DNA from: Saprospiraceae bacterium
GTDB taxonomy: Bacteria > Bacteroidota > Bacteroidia > Chitinophagales > Saprospiraceae
Direction: 5' to 3'
Assembly (NCBI GenBank): GCA_026129545.1
Contig: JAHCHX010000003.1
Location: 475,242-539,241 of the forward strand
DNA: 64,000 nt
Below the pieces are notes generated by a model, which did not search any database, was not told the origin of the DNA, and saw only the letters and a program-made list of their open reading frames with translations. This document shows positions 50,184 to 59,526 of this stretch, piece after piece. Position numbers and translations under genes: made by a program. The number at the start of each line of letters is the position of its first letter. Position 1 is the first letter of the stretch.

Positions 50184-51761
50184 ATGAAAAAACTGGTTAC
50201 ACTGTTTTGGCTGATGCTTGGCACTTGCCTCGCCTTTTCGCAAGGCTGCCCCTCAGCCCCCTTTTCCCTTCCAAATCAGGCTGCGGTGGACGCTTTCCCG
50301 AGCGATTGCATCAACCTGACTGTCGGCATGACCATCGGTGTCGGCTCGGGCGCTTCGGATATCACCAACATTGATGCGCTGAGCAATTTGCAGACCACCT
50401 CGAACAGCATCTTCATCCGCAACAACCCCGGCCTGACAAACCTGAACGGCCTGTCGAACCTAACCTCCATCGGTCTTGAACTGACCATCGAAAACAACGA
50501 TGCGCTCACCGACCTCACGGGATTGGGCAATGTAAGCTTCATACAGGGCTGGCTCAACGTGAACAGCAATCAGAATCTAACTTCGCTCAATGGCATAGGA
50601 CCATTTCCTACCCTGAATAGCTACCTATACATAGCGTTCAACCCAAATTTAATAGACTTGAGCGGTCTATCCAGCCTTACCTCTGTCGGTGGTTTTTTGA
50701 TTATTCAAAACAACAACAGCCTCACCGCTATCAACGGCCTCAACAGCTTGACGCAAGTGGTGACCGGGCCTTCCGGCCCCGGCTTCCTGTATATCGGCGA
50801 CAACAACGCGATGACCACCCTCAACGGATTTGCCAACCTAACCAGCGTCAACAACAACTTTGAAATAGAATACAACAACTCCCTCCAGACGCTCAACGCT
50901 TTCGGCAACTTGACCACGGTCGGCTCCGCCAGCACCAACAAAATGGTCATCTCCGGCCTCCCCAACCTGCTCAGCATAGATGATTTTGGCAGCCTTACAT
51001 CGGTCGCTGGCAACCTGCAAATCACCGACAACGATGTGCTTGCCTCTTTGGCAGGGCTGACCAACCCCTTCACCATAGGCGGCACCCTCACCATTACTGG
51101 CAATAGTTCGCTAAGCCAGTGCGAGGCCGCCGCTGTCTGCGCTCACCTCGACGATGGCGACCCCGCCACCATCACCGGAAATGCTATTGGCTGCAACAGC
51201 ATCATGCAAGTGGAGATTGCTTGCGGCCTATTGCCAGTCGAGTTGACCTATTTTCGCGGCAAAATGGAGCAGGGCGAAGTGGTGCTCAGCTGGCAGACCG
51301 CCACCGAAAAAGACAATGCGTGGTTTGAGATAGAACACAGCTCGCAAGGCACGGAAACATTCAGCACCATCGGCAAAGTAAGCGGCCAAGGCAACTCCAA
51401 CACCCTCCAAGACTACACGTTTCGACACACCCAACCCACCACTGGCCCAAACTACTACCGCCTGAAACAGGTGGATTTTGACGGCCAACATGAATATTCC
51501 AATATCGTGGGCGTGACCGTGCGAGGCCAGCAAGAGCTAAGCGTGTATCCCAACCCGACGAATGGCCCAGTGTTCGTGAAAGGGCTGAGTGGTGACGACG
51601 AGCGTTCGGTCGTCGTGACCGATTTCACGGGCCGGGTAGTGCTCCGCAAAGACCCTTGGAGAGGTAGCATGCTCGACCTGCACGAGCTGCCAAGCGGTAT
51701 TTACCACCTTGAAATAATGACTAACAACCAAAAAATAACAAGGCGAGTGGTGAAGGAGTGA
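50184..51761 (+). CDS. Secreted leucine-rich (receptor-L-like) protein with T9SS type A sorting domain, paralogue 2
   Basis: 525 residues from MKKLVTLFWLMLGTCLAFSQ; upstream in-frame codons are rejected because the signal peptide begins here. Same plan as paralogue 1: LRR-like turns (NLTSVNNNFEIEYNNSLQTLNAFGNLTTVG), cysteine cap LSQCEAAAVCAHLDDGDPATITGNAIGC, fibronectin-like domain LLPVELTYFRGKMEQGEVVLSWQTATEKDNAWFEIEHS, and type A end (YPNPTNGPVFVKGL ... TRRVVKE). Very close to paralogue 3 in the cap and fibronectin-like regions, and both are preceded by the same CCCAACGACATGAA start context, so these two look like the most recent duplication. Confidence 0.85.
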   Translation: MKKLVTLFWLMLGTCLAFSQGCPSAPFSLPNQAAVDAFPSDCINLTVGMTIGVGSGASDITNIDALSNLQTTSNSIFIRNNPGLTNLNGLSNLTSIGLELTIENNDALTDLTGLGNVSFIQGWLNVNSNQNLTSLNGIGPFPTLNSYLYIAFNPNLIDLSGLSSLTSVGGFLIIQNNNSLTAINGLNSLTQVVTGPSGPGFLYIGDNNAMTTLNGFANLTSVNNNFEIEYNNSLQTLNAFGNLTTVGSASTNKMVISGLPNLLSIDDFGSLTSVAGNLQITDNDVLASLAGLTNPFTIGGTLTITGNSSLSQCEAAAVCAHLDDGDPATITGNAIGCNSIMQVEIACGLLPVELTYFRGKMEQGEVVLSWQTATEKDNAWFEIEHSSQGTETFSTIGKVSGQGNSNTLQDYTFRHTQPTTGPNYYRLKQVDFDGQHEYSNIVGVTVRGQQELSVYPNPTNGPVFVKGLSGDDERSVVVTDFTGRVVLRKDPWRGSMLDLHELPSGIYHLEIMTNNQKITRRVVKE

Positions 51762-51828
51762 TGCTCCGTTGCCATTTTGCTTCGTGTTCACGCATTGTTT
51801 AATCATTAAAAAAACTGTTCCCAACGAC

Positions 51829-53379
51829 ATGAAGAATCTACTCGTCTCTTTCATCGCCGTTTTTGGCGCGATTCACTTGGATGCGCAATGCCCCACGGCG
51901 CCCGTATTACTTACCAGCCAAGCAGAAGTGGATGCTTTCCCGCCAGCCTGTATTGACTTCACCGGGAATTTGATTATTAGTGGTTCTGACATTTCAGACC
52001 TTACTCCTTTGGCCAACCTTCAAACGATTAGTAATAATTTGACCATTTTAAGCAACCCATCGCTGGGCACGTTGGCTGGGCTTTCGGGCCTTACGAGCGT
52101 TGGAACCGCTTTTGGCTCTTTGACAATCTCTGACAATGATGCGCTGAGTGACCTAACGGGCTTGAACAACGTATCGAGCATAAGCGGTGGGCTGTTTGTG
52201 GAAGACAATTTCAACCTAACCAGCTTGGATGGTTTAGGAGCCGTGCCGTCCTTGACGAGTATATACATTGCAAACAATGCTGCTCTGAATGACTTGGGCG
52301 CATTGTCAAGTGTAAGCAATATAAACAGTTACGTTTGGATATTGGACAACTACACCCTCAGCTCCCTTTCTGGCTTGGATGGCATCTCCACCATAGGAGG
52401 GACAGGCCTGCTAATTGCCTACAATGAGTCGCTAAGTTCCATCAGCTCATTTGGCTCGCTCACAAGTGTTGGTGGCAATTTTGAAATAGAGGAAAACCCA
52501 TCATTGGTCAGCCTCAACGCTTTTGGCAGCCTTTCCACCGTTGGCGGCAGTAAGATGGTTATTCAGGACAACCCCTCGTTGTCAAGCATAGACGATTTTG
52601 TGAGCCTTACAAGTGTCGCCAACGAGTTGTCCATTTCCATCAACCCCTCCCTCACCTCCATCGCTGGCCTTACCAATCTTTTCACCATAGGAGGCACCTT
52701 GGAAATATCAGGCAACACCTCGCTCAGCCAATGCGAGGCAGAAGCCGTGTGCCAACATATTGACAACGCCAACCCAACCATCATAAGCGGCAACGCCGTC
52801 GGCTGCCAAAACATCACGCAGGTGGAAATCGCCTGCGGCCTCCTCCCGGTGGAACTCACCTATTTCCGCGGCAAAATGGAGCAGGGCGACGTGATGCTCA
52901 ACTGGCAGACGGCCTCGGAAAAGGACAATGCGTGGTTTGAGGTGGAACACAGCACACAAGGCACCGAGGGCTTCAGCACCATCGGCAAAGTGGCCGGCAA
53001 AGGCACTTCCACCGTTGCCAACGACTATGCTTTCCGCCACGCCCACCCTGCTGCCGGCACCCACCTATACCGCCTCAAGCAGGTGGATTTCGATGGCAAA
53101 TTTGAATACTCCAACATCGTGAGCGTGGTGGTGCGCGGTGAAAAAGAGGTCGTGCTGGCCCCCAACCCCACTCAGGGCACACTATTCGTGCGGGGCCTCA
53201 AGGACGGCGAACTCCACACCGCTGTTGTCACAGACTTTGCCGGAAGGGAAGTGCTGCGCCGCTCGCTCGCCCAAAGCGCCCTCATTGACTTGAGCGAGCA
53301 GCCCGATGGCATCTATCTTGTGGAAATCCGCACACCCAGCCAAGCCATCACCCAACGGGTGGTGAAACGGGGAAAGTGA
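51829..53379 (+). CDS. Secreted leucine-rich (receptor-L-like) protein with T9SS type A sorting domain, paralogue 3
   Basis: 516 residues from MKNLLVSFIAVFGAIHLDAQ. LRR-like turns dominate residues 30-310, followed by LSQCEAEAVCQHIDNANPTIISGNAVGC, then the fibronectin-like LLPVELTYFRGKMEQGDVMLNWQTASEKDNAWFEVEHS and a type A sorting domain (APNPTQGTLFVRGLKDGE ... TQRVVKRGK). It starts 67 bases after paralogue 2 ends and shares its leader, so the two may be on one transcript. The LRR part differs more between paralogues than the C-terminal part, as expected for a variable binding face on a conserved export module. Confidence 0.85.
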   Translation: MKNLLVSFIAVFGAIHLDAQCPTAPVLLTSQAEVDAFPPACIDFTGNLIISGSDISDLTPLANLQTISNNLTILSNPSLGTLAGLSGLTSVGTAFGSLTISDNDALSDLTGLNNVSSISGGLFVEDNFNLTSLDGLGAVPSLTSIYIANNAALNDLGALSSVSNINSYVWILDNYTLSSLSGLDGISTIGGTGLLIAYNESLSSISSFGSLTSVGGNFEIEENPSLVSLNAFGSLSTVGGSKMVIQDNPSLSSIDDFVSLTSVANELSISINPSLTSIAGLTNLFTIGGTLEISGNTSLSQCEAEAVCQHIDNANPTIISGNAVGCQNITQVEIACGLLPVELTYFRGKMEQGDVMLNWQTASEKDNAWFEVEHSTQGTEGFSTIGKVAGKGTSTVANDYAFRHAHPAAGTHLYRLKQVDFDGKFEYSNIVSVVVRGEKEVVLAPNPTQGTLFVRGLKDGELHTAVVTDFAGREVLRRSLAQSALIDLSEQPDGIYLVEIRTPSQAITQRVVKRGK

Positions 53380-53419
53380 AACCCACGGGTTTTAATAGCA
53401 ACGTGATTTGTTTATTCAA

Positions 53420-53480
53420 CACAGAGACACGGAGGACACAGAGATTTTTAAACCAAGCCCTCTGTGCCTCTGTGTTTTTA
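53420..53480. repeat. CACAGAG-type inverted repeat, terminator-like
   Basis: ACACAGAGACACGGAGGACACAGAG-like arm at 53420-53443 and its partner CTCTGTGCCTCTGTGT at 53459-53475 can pair, followed by TTTTTA. It lies between paralogues 3 and 4. Dispersed repeats of this composition are common between genes in many bacterial genomes; here it could end the paralogue 2-3 transcript. Confidence 0.6.
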
Positions 53481-53547
53481 CTTGATAGTGAAGAACCCAC
53501 AAAAACCAAGCATTTAAACACTTAATACTAAAGCAAAACCTCCTTCG

Positions 53548-55125
53548 ATGATGAAAAAGTCAACACTCTTTCTTCTTTTGCTCGTTTCTGCCCAATTTGT
53601 TTCAAACGCACAACCGGGCGTGTGCCCGGGCACTGCCCAATTTATCACCTCGCAAGCGCAATTGAACCAATTCCCCATTGATTGGCCCAACTGCCAAGTG
53701 CTCCAAAGTCGCTTCGAGGTGGGCACCATCGGTGGCTCCACCGACATCACCGACCTCACGCCCTTGAGCAACCTGACCGGGGCAGCTTTCCAACGCAGTT
53801 TCTATGTCCATTTCAACCCCCTCCTGACCTCACTCGCAGGTCTCGACAACCTCGCCAACATGGGCGGAGACTTGACCATAGAGGCAAATCCGCTGCTGAC
53901 CGACTTGCAGGGGCTTGGCGGCATCCAAACCATTGATGGCATCATAAAAGTGCAGAACAACGATGGCTTGCAAACCTTGAGCGGGCTGAGCAATGCACTG
54001 ACCATCGTGGAAAGCATCGTCGTCATCGAAAACGACGTGTTGCAAGATTTCGCGGGAGTGTTCGATAATTTGCAAGAAGTAAAGGAATATGTGTTCATCA
54101 ATTGGAACCCCATGGTGACCTCCATCAACACGTTGAACAATGTCACATCCATCGGTCAGTATCTCAATATCGAGCGACACTCATCCATGACGGCGCTCAA
54201 TGCATTCAACAGCTTGCAAACAGTCGGGCTGCTCAACAACGGATGGGATTTCGAGGTCGTTTTATGCCCCAACATCACCTCTCTGAGCTTTCCCAATTTG
54301 AGCCGGGTAGGGGGCAACTTCGAGATAAGCGAAAACAACTCTTTGTCCGAAATATCCTTCCCAAGCCTCGACTCCGTGAAAAAGCAGATGATTATTGACT
54401 ACAACCCTTCGCTCACCTCTTTGGTCGGCTTGGGAGACTTCACGCTGACCGGGCCACTCACCATTGCCTTCAACTCATCTCTCTCGGAATGCGAGGCGTA
54501 CGGCGTATGCAACTATTTGGATGTCCCCGCCAACACCGCCTTCATCAACCAAAACGCCACTGGCTGCGCCAACCGAGCGCAAGTAGAAGCCGCCTGCGCC
54601 CTCCTACCCGTCGAGCTGACCTTTTTCAAAGCCCACGACGACAATGGCGACGCGCTGCTCAGCTGGCAAACCGCCTCCGAAAAAGACAACGCCTACTTCC
54701 ACGTCTATCACAGCGCCGATGGCGTGAACTTTACCCGTATCGGAAGCGTGCGAGGCAACGGCACCTCCGCGGCACTCAAAAACTACACCTTCCGCCACAC
54801 GCGGCCTTCCAATGGCAACAATTACTATCGGCTCAAACAGGAAGACTATGACGGGACTATCGCCCACTCCCCTATCGTGCGCGTTGCTATCAAAGGTAGC
54901 ATCCGCGTGGACGTGTACCCGAATCCCACCACTGGCTACGTCAAAATAAAGGGCGACCTCACGGAAGGCACGGTGCGCCTCAAAGACGTGACCGGGCGCT
55001 TGATTTCTGAACAGCAACTACCCGCTCGCAATTGGGTGGACCTGACCAGACAAGACAAAGGCATTTACCTGCTCGAAATCCAAATAGGCCACGAACTGCT
55101 GGTGAAACGGGTGGTGAAGGAGTGA
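53548..55125 (+). CDS. Secreted leucine-rich (receptor-L-like) protein with T9SS type A sorting domain, paralogue 4
   Basis: 525 residues starting MMKKSTLFLLLLVSAQFVSNAQ; the second ATG, one codon on, is an equal choice. Same architecture: LRR-like turns (NLANMGGDLTIEANPLLTDLQGLGGI), cap LSECEAYGVCNYLDVPANTAFINQNATGC, fibronectin-like LLPVELTFFKAHDDNGDALLSWQTASEKDNAYFHVYHS, and type A end (YPNPTTGYVKIKGDLTEG ... VKRVVKE). It is the most divergent member of the group together with paralogue 1, and is followed by a good terminator. Confidence 0.85.
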   Translation: MMKKSTLFLLLLVSAQFVSNAQPGVCPGTAQFITSQAQLNQFPIDWPNCQVLQSRFEVGTIGGSTDITDLTPLSNLTGAAFQRSFYVHFNPLLTSLAGLDNLANMGGDLTIEANPLLTDLQGLGGIQTIDGIIKVQNNDGLQTLSGLSNALTIVESIVVIENDVLQDFAGVFDNLQEVKEYVFINWNPMVTSINTLNNVTSIGQYLNIERHSSMTALNAFNSLQTVGLLNNGWDFEVVLCPNITSLSFPNLSRVGGNFEISENNSLSEISFPSLDSVKKQMIIDYNPSLTSLVGLGDFTLTGPLTIAFNSSLSECEAYGVCNYLDVPANTAFINQNATGCANRAQVEAACALLPVELTFFKAHDDNGDALLSWQTASEKDNAYFHVYHSADGVNFTRIGSVRGNGTSAALKNYTFRHTRPSNGNNYYRLKQEDYDGTIAHSPIVRVAIKGSIRVDVYPNPTTGYVKIKGDLTEGTVRLKDVTGRLISEQQLPARNWVDLTRQDKGIYLLEIQIGHELLVKRVVKE

Positions 55126-55186
55126 CGAGCGCCTGAATGCGCGGGAGCGCAAGACCCGCGCGCGATATGAAGAACACAAACCCCCA

Positions 55187-55234
55187 ATGTCCGAAATCGA
55201 ACGCTCTTGTTCGGTTTCGGGCATTTTTATTTTG
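55187..55234 (+). terminator. Rho-independent terminator after LRR paralogue 4
   Basis: A 16-bp stem (ATGTCCGAAATCGAAC with GTTCGGTTTCGGGCAT, two G-T pairs), loop GCTCTT, followed by TTTTTATTTT. Confidence 0.8.
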
Positions 55235-55333
55235 GCCAAATGCTGTGCTAAGTTCTGATTGTCAATAAATTGGGATAGCGGCACAGGGATTGGGTGTTTG
55301 ACATTTTTCCAAAGACAAAAACCTAAGCATAAT

Positions 55334-57769
55334 ATGCTTTCGACCTATCTAAAACTTGCCCTTCGCAACCTTTCCAACAACCGGCTCTACTCGGCCATCA
55401 ATATTCTCGGTCTGGCCGTAGGCATCGCCGCGTGTCTGCTCATTTTTCGCATCGTACACTACGAGCTGAGTTTCAACAAACACTTCCGTCACTACGACCG
55501 CATCGTGCGCGTGGTGACGGAAGTGCACAGCCCCACCGAAGGCACTGGCTACACGACGGGCATCCCCATCCCGGCTATGGATGCCATCCAAACCACGGTG
55601 CCACAATTCGAGCAATATGCACGCATCAAGGAAATCTGGCCCACCATCACCGTGCCGGATGCAACGGGCGGCACGACCACCCGCAAATTCAACACGGACG
55701 ACCAACACGAATTGGGCATTTTCGCGGAGCCTGCTTTTTTCAAAATTTTTGATTGGCAGTGGTTGGCTGGCGACCCCGAAACGGCGCTCGACGAGCCCGG
55801 CTATGTGGTGCTGACGCAGAAAATGGCGGAAAAATGCTTCGACACTTGGCAGGCCGCACTCGGCAAAACACTCCTCATGGACAACGCCGTGCTGCTCACG
55901 GTGAAGGGCGTGGTGGCCAACGCGCCCGACAACACCAACTTCCCCTTCCATTTGATGGCATCGTACGAAACCCTGAAAAAGAACACGAACAGGTACTTCT
56001 ACGGCAATGATTGGGGCAGCACCAGCAGCAACGACCAAGTCTTCGCCTTGCTGCACGACGCAGGGCAGTTGGCGGCAGCTGGCGAAGTGTTGGCCACCGT
56101 CGGTCAAGCAGAGTACAAAAAGGAGAACCCCAATTTTAGCAAGAAGCATCGGCTGCAACGGCTCGCCGACCTGCACTACGACGACCGTTTTGGCATCAAC
56201 GGCAGCCATGTCATCAGCAAAAGCCGCCTATGGGTGCTGTCGCTGGTGGGGGTGCTGATTCTCGTCATGGCCTGTTTCAATTTTATCAATTTGGCAACGG
56301 CCTTAGCTGCGCGACGGGCGAGAGAGGTGGGTGTGCGCAAAACACTCGGCGGCAATCACAGCCAATTAGTGCGGCAGTTCATGGGCGAGACCACGCTGAT
56401 TGTGTTCATCGCGGTGGCGTTGGGAGCGGTGTTGGCATCCTTGTCGGTGCCGATGCTGAAGCATATTTCGGAAGTGCCGTCCTCGCAGCCGTTCTTTTCC
56501 AATCTGGCGGTCTGGGCTTTCCTTGCGGTAGTGTTGGTCGTGGTGAGTTTTTGCTCTGGATTTTATCCCGCATTGGTGTTGGCTGGCTTCAACCCCATCA
56601 AAGCCCTGAAAAACAACACCAATCCCAGTGGAGCTGGTGGCGGCTCCCTCCGCAAATCATTGGTCGTATTGCAGTTCGCCATCGCACAGGCATTGATTAT
56701 CGGCACGCTCGTCACCATTAGCCAATTGGACTACATCCGCAAGATGGATTTGGGCTTCCAGCCGGACTTGGTCTATACCGTCCAAGTGGACAACGACTCC
56801 ATCAGCAGACCGCGTTTTGAGACTTTCAAACAAAAACTGCTGCAACTGCCCGGCGTGGAGTCGGTGAGCCTCGGCAACGACCCGCCCGCTTCCAGCAACT
56901 ATTGGCAAAGCAATTTCGCCTTGGGGCGAGGCGCGGACGACGCGCTGTTCAACACTTCGATAAAATACTGCGACCCCGACTATTTCAAGACTTATAGCCT
57001 GCAACTGGAAACCGGGCGCATTCTTCAGCCCAGCGACACCATGCGGGAAGTGGTGGTCAATCAGACCCTGCTGCGAAAACTCGGCATACAGGATGCCAAC
57101 GAGGTGTTGGGCAAGGAACTCCGCCTCGGCGGAAGCAAGTGGCTGGAGGTGGTGGGTGTGGTGAAAGATTTCAATTCGCACTCGCTGCACCAAACGCTGG
57201 AACCCATCGTGATGCTTACCCGCAAGGAATTCTACAACGTGGCGGGGGCAAAAATCCGCCCCGAAAACATGACTGCCACCGTCGCCGCCATCCAAAAAAC
57301 GTTCGATGAGACCTTCCCCGAACAAGTGTACGACGGAGCCTTTCTGGACGAGTCCATAGCCGATTTTTATCGCAGTGAGCAACGTTTTTCCTTGACGTGC
57401 AAGGGCTTCGCGGTGCTGGCGATTTTCATCTCTTGTTTGGGCTTGTTTGGGCTGGCCTCGCTGATAGCCGTGCAAAAGACCAAGGAAATCGGCATTCGCA
57501 AGGTGCTGGGCGCGTCGGTCGGTTCGGTGGTAGGGCTGCTGAGCCGCGACTTTTTGCTCTTGGTGCTGGTCGCTTTTGTCGTGGCCGCGCCAGTAGCTTG
57601 GTGGGGCATGAGCAGCTGGCTGCAGGATTTTGCGTTTCGGGTGAGCATCGGGTGGGGCTTGTTTGCCATCACGGGCGTTTTGGCGCTGATGGTGGCGATG
57701 GTGGCCATCAGTTTTCAAGCGTTGCGGGCGGCACTGGTCAACCCCGTGGAATCGCTGCGCAGCGAGTGA
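55334..57769 (+). CDS. ABC transporter permease of the FtsX/MacB type
   Basis: 811 residues from MLSTYLKLALRNLSNNRLYSAINILGLAVGIAACLLIF, the conserved first helix of Bacteroidota MacB-like permeases. A periplasmic MacB_PCD domain follows, then three helices with RRAREVGVRKTLGGNHSQLVRQFMGETTLIV (FtsX core), a second periplasmic domain, and a second FtsX core (VQKTKEIGIRKVLGASVGSVVGLLSRDFLLLVL) ending NPVESLRSE. It is thus the double-FtsX, eight-helix form. Its ATPase is not in the window. Such proteins use mechanotransmission to export lipoproteins, peptides or antibiotics. Starts after the terminator, so independently transcribed. Confidence 0.88.
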   Translation: MLSTYLKLALRNLSNNRLYSAINILGLAVGIAACLLIFRIVHYELSFNKHFRHYDRIVRVVTEVHSPTEGTGYTTGIPIPAMDAIQTTVPQFEQYARIKEIWPTITVPDATGGTTTRKFNTDDQHELGIFAEPAFFKIFDWQWLAGDPETALDEPGYVVLTQKMAEKCFDTWQAALGKTLLMDNAVLLTVKGVVANAPDNTNFPFHLMASYETLKKNTNRYFYGNDWGSTSSNDQVFALLHDAGQLAAAGEVLATVGQAEYKKENPNFSKKHRLQRLADLHYDDRFGINGSHVISKSRLWVLSLVGVLILVMACFNFINLATALAARRAREVGVRKTLGGNHSQLVRQFMGETTLIVFIAVALGAVLASLSVPMLKHISEVPSSQPFFSNLAVWAFLAVVLVVVSFCSGFYPALVLAGFNPIKALKNNTNPSGAGGGSLRKSLVVLQFAIAQALIIGTLVTISQLDYIRKMDLGFQPDLVYTVQVDNDSISRPRFETFKQKLLQLPGVESVSLGNDPPASSNYWQSNFALGRGADDALFNTSIKYCDPDYFKTYSLQLETGRILQPSDTMREVVVNQTLLRKLGIQDANEVLGKELRLGGSKWLEVVGVVKDFNSHSLHQTLEPIVMLTRKEFYNVAGAKIRPENMTATVAAIQKTFDETFPEQVYDGAFLDESIADFYRSEQRFSLTCKGFAVLAIFISCLGLFGLASLIAVQKTKEIGIRKVLGASVGSVVGLLSRDFLLLVLVAFVVAAPVAWWGMSSWLQDFAFRVSIGWGLFAITGVLALMVAMVAISFQALRAALVNPVESLRSE

Positions 57770-57826
57770 GGATGGTTTTTCTGCCTTTGTTGATCTCCTC
57801 TCACCGACACGCGCCCGCAACCAGCC

Positions 57827-58510
57827 TCACATCGTGGGCGGATTGTAATCGTCCTCGTCAAAAAAGACATTGACCTGCTGCACGCCGGGAGTCTGGCGGA
57901 GAGCGCGTACCATCTCCTCTGTTTTTCGCGCATCGCGGAGCGTGATGTGGTAGTTGCTCTCTGTGAGGTCTTCGAGTCCGATGTTTTTCAAACTGACCAA
58001 TTTCAGACTTCGGCAAAAACGGGCGAGGGGTTGCGAAAGGTCATTTTGCTCGGACGAGTGGTGAATGATTTGCAATAAAAAATGTCTCCGGCGGGGCGCG
58101 CCAAAATGCGTGAACGTGAGCGCAATCACCACCAAACCTGCCATCAAAGTACCCGAAATGGCTACCGCGCTTAGCCCTACCCCACAGGCCATGCCGAGCG
58201 CGAGCGACAAGAAGATGAACACCAAGTCCATCGTGTCGCGGATGGCGGTGCGAAAGCGTATGATGGACATGGCACCCACCAGCCCAAAAGCCCGCGCAAT
58301 GTTGTTGCCGATTACCATGACCACAATAGCCGCTATAATGCTCAAGAGCACCAACGAATTGACGAACGTGACCGAGTAGGACGGCCCCCTGTATGTGAGC
58401 CGATACACTATCGAGAGCAGCAGCCCGCAAATCAGCGACACCAACAGATTGGCCAACACGTCGGTGGACGAGGTGGGGAACACGGACAGGTTTTGATATA
58501 CTTCAATCAT
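57827..58510 (-). CDS. DUF4956 family membrane protein
   Basis: 227 residues. Four or so membrane helices in the first 135 residues (NLLVSLICGLLLSIVYRLTY, VTFVNSLVLLSIIAAIVVMVIGNNIARAFGLVGAMSIIRFRTAIRDTMD) with the conserved FGLVGAMSIIRFRTAIRD segment of DUF4956, then a cytoplasmic domain of about 85 residues. DUF4956 proteins are often encoded beside VTC-type polyphosphate polymerase domains, as here, and may form their membrane channel or partner. A heptamer array separates it from the VTC gene upstream. Confidence 0.85.
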   Translation of the reverse strand: MIEVYQNLSVFPTSSTDVLANLLVSLICGLLLSIVYRLTYRGPSYSVTFVNSLVLLSIIAAIVVMVIGNNIARAFGLVGAMSIIRFRTAIRDTMDLVFIFLSLALGMACGVGLSAVAISGTLMAGLVVIALTFTHFGAPRRRHFLLQIIHHSSEQNDLSQPLARFCRSLKLVSLKNIGLEDLTESNYHITLRDARKTEEMVRALRQTPGVQQVNVFFDEDDYNPPTM

Positions 58511-58528
58511 CGTTTAGGACGAGGGAGG

Positions 58529-58769
58529 CGATTTGCGATTTACGATTTGCGATTTACGATTTGCGATTTACGATTTGCGATTTGCGATTTGCGATTTACG
58601 ATTTGCGATTTGCGATTTACGATTTACGATTTGCGATTTACGATTTGCGATTTGCGATTTGCGATTTACGATTTGCGATTTACGATTTACGATTTACGAT
58701 TTGCGATTTGCGATTTGCGATTTACGATTTTGCGATTTTGCGATTTACGATTTGCGATTTGCGATTTTA
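58529..58769. repeat. CGATTTR heptamer tandem array 3
   Basis: About 34 units of CGATTTA/CGATTTG with two CGATTTTG variants near the end. It fills the gap between the DUF4956 start and the VTC stop; the TAA stop of the VTC gene lies within the last unit. Confidence 0.95.
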
Positions 58770-59525
58770 CAAAAATGCGCTTTTGGCGAAAGCATCGTTG
58801 AAGCGACTGGGCTTGATGAATGGGTTGGCGTTGATAGCTCCCACATATTTGGAGGCCGGTTCCTTGCGCAGTTGAAAATCCTCCAACATGGGTTTTATCC
58901 AAGCAGGGCAATAGCGGTTGAATTTTACTTCCATGATGAAAAAGCCGGGAAAGGCAAACTGTGTCCCCGATTCGTGAAACAACTTTTCCACCGAGGGATA
59001 GGCAACGCTGCGCAGGTGCAAATCGAACGTAAGCCGGAAGTCGTTTTCCGGGTTGAAATGAATGCCGAGGTATGGCTCACGCTCGTAAATCACATTCACT
59101 ACTGGGCGCAGGTTGCGGCTCAAAATCTGGTAAAAAAAACGGCGGGCATTGTCCGGGTCGCTCAGCACATCGTGAAGCCCATCGAGCGGCTGCCTTTTGA
59201 ATAGCTGCAACACGGCTCGGTAAGGCGCTTCGCAACGGTTTTTCAGGATGGGGCTTTCGTACTTGCGCTTTATTTCCATGAAAACACGACTCGACGCATC
59301 GCCCCGGTTGTAGCCCCGCAGCCGCACTTTCATGCGGTGGGCCACGCCATCCACTTTGGTGTGGTACATCTCAAAACCCGGCGTGTCGAAGTAAATGCTG
59401 CGCACCGTGTACCGCCCATCCGGCTGCATGGCGGCAAAGCCATCGGGACGCAGAAAAGGCAACACCGCGCCACGCAGCGACTCGTATTGCTCGACCGGGA
59501 CTAAGTATTTGAATTCGTAACGCAT
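58767..59525 (-). CDS. VTC-domain polyphosphate polymerase-like protein
   Basis: 252 residues. The opening MRYEFKYLVPVEQYESLR, followed by RYTVRSIYFDTPGFEMYHTKVDGVAHRMKVRLRGYN and VFMEIKRKYESPILKNR, is the basic tunnel pattern of the VTC domain (R-S-x-Y-F-D, K-x-R-x-R, E-x-K). The end has FFIMEVKFNRYCPAWIKPML. Yeast Vtc4 makes polyphosphate from ATP in this tunnel. The acidic and basic residues needed look present, so activity is plausible but not shown. The start lies one base from the stop of the HlyD-like gene, indicating translational coupling. Confidence 0.88.
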   Translation of the reverse strand: MRYEFKYLVPVEQYESLRGAVLPFLRPDGFAAMQPDGRYTVRSIYFDTPGFEMYHTKVDGVAHRMKVRLRGYNRGDASSRVFMEIKRKYESPILKNRCEAPYRAVLQLFKRQPLDGLHDVLSDPDNARRFFYQILSRNLRPVVNVIYEREPYLGIHFNPENDFRLTFDLHLRSVAYPSVEKLFHESGTQFAFPGFFIMEVKFNRYCPAWIKPMLEDFQLRKEPASKYVGAINANPFIKPSRFNDAFAKSAFL

Positions 59526-59526
59526 C

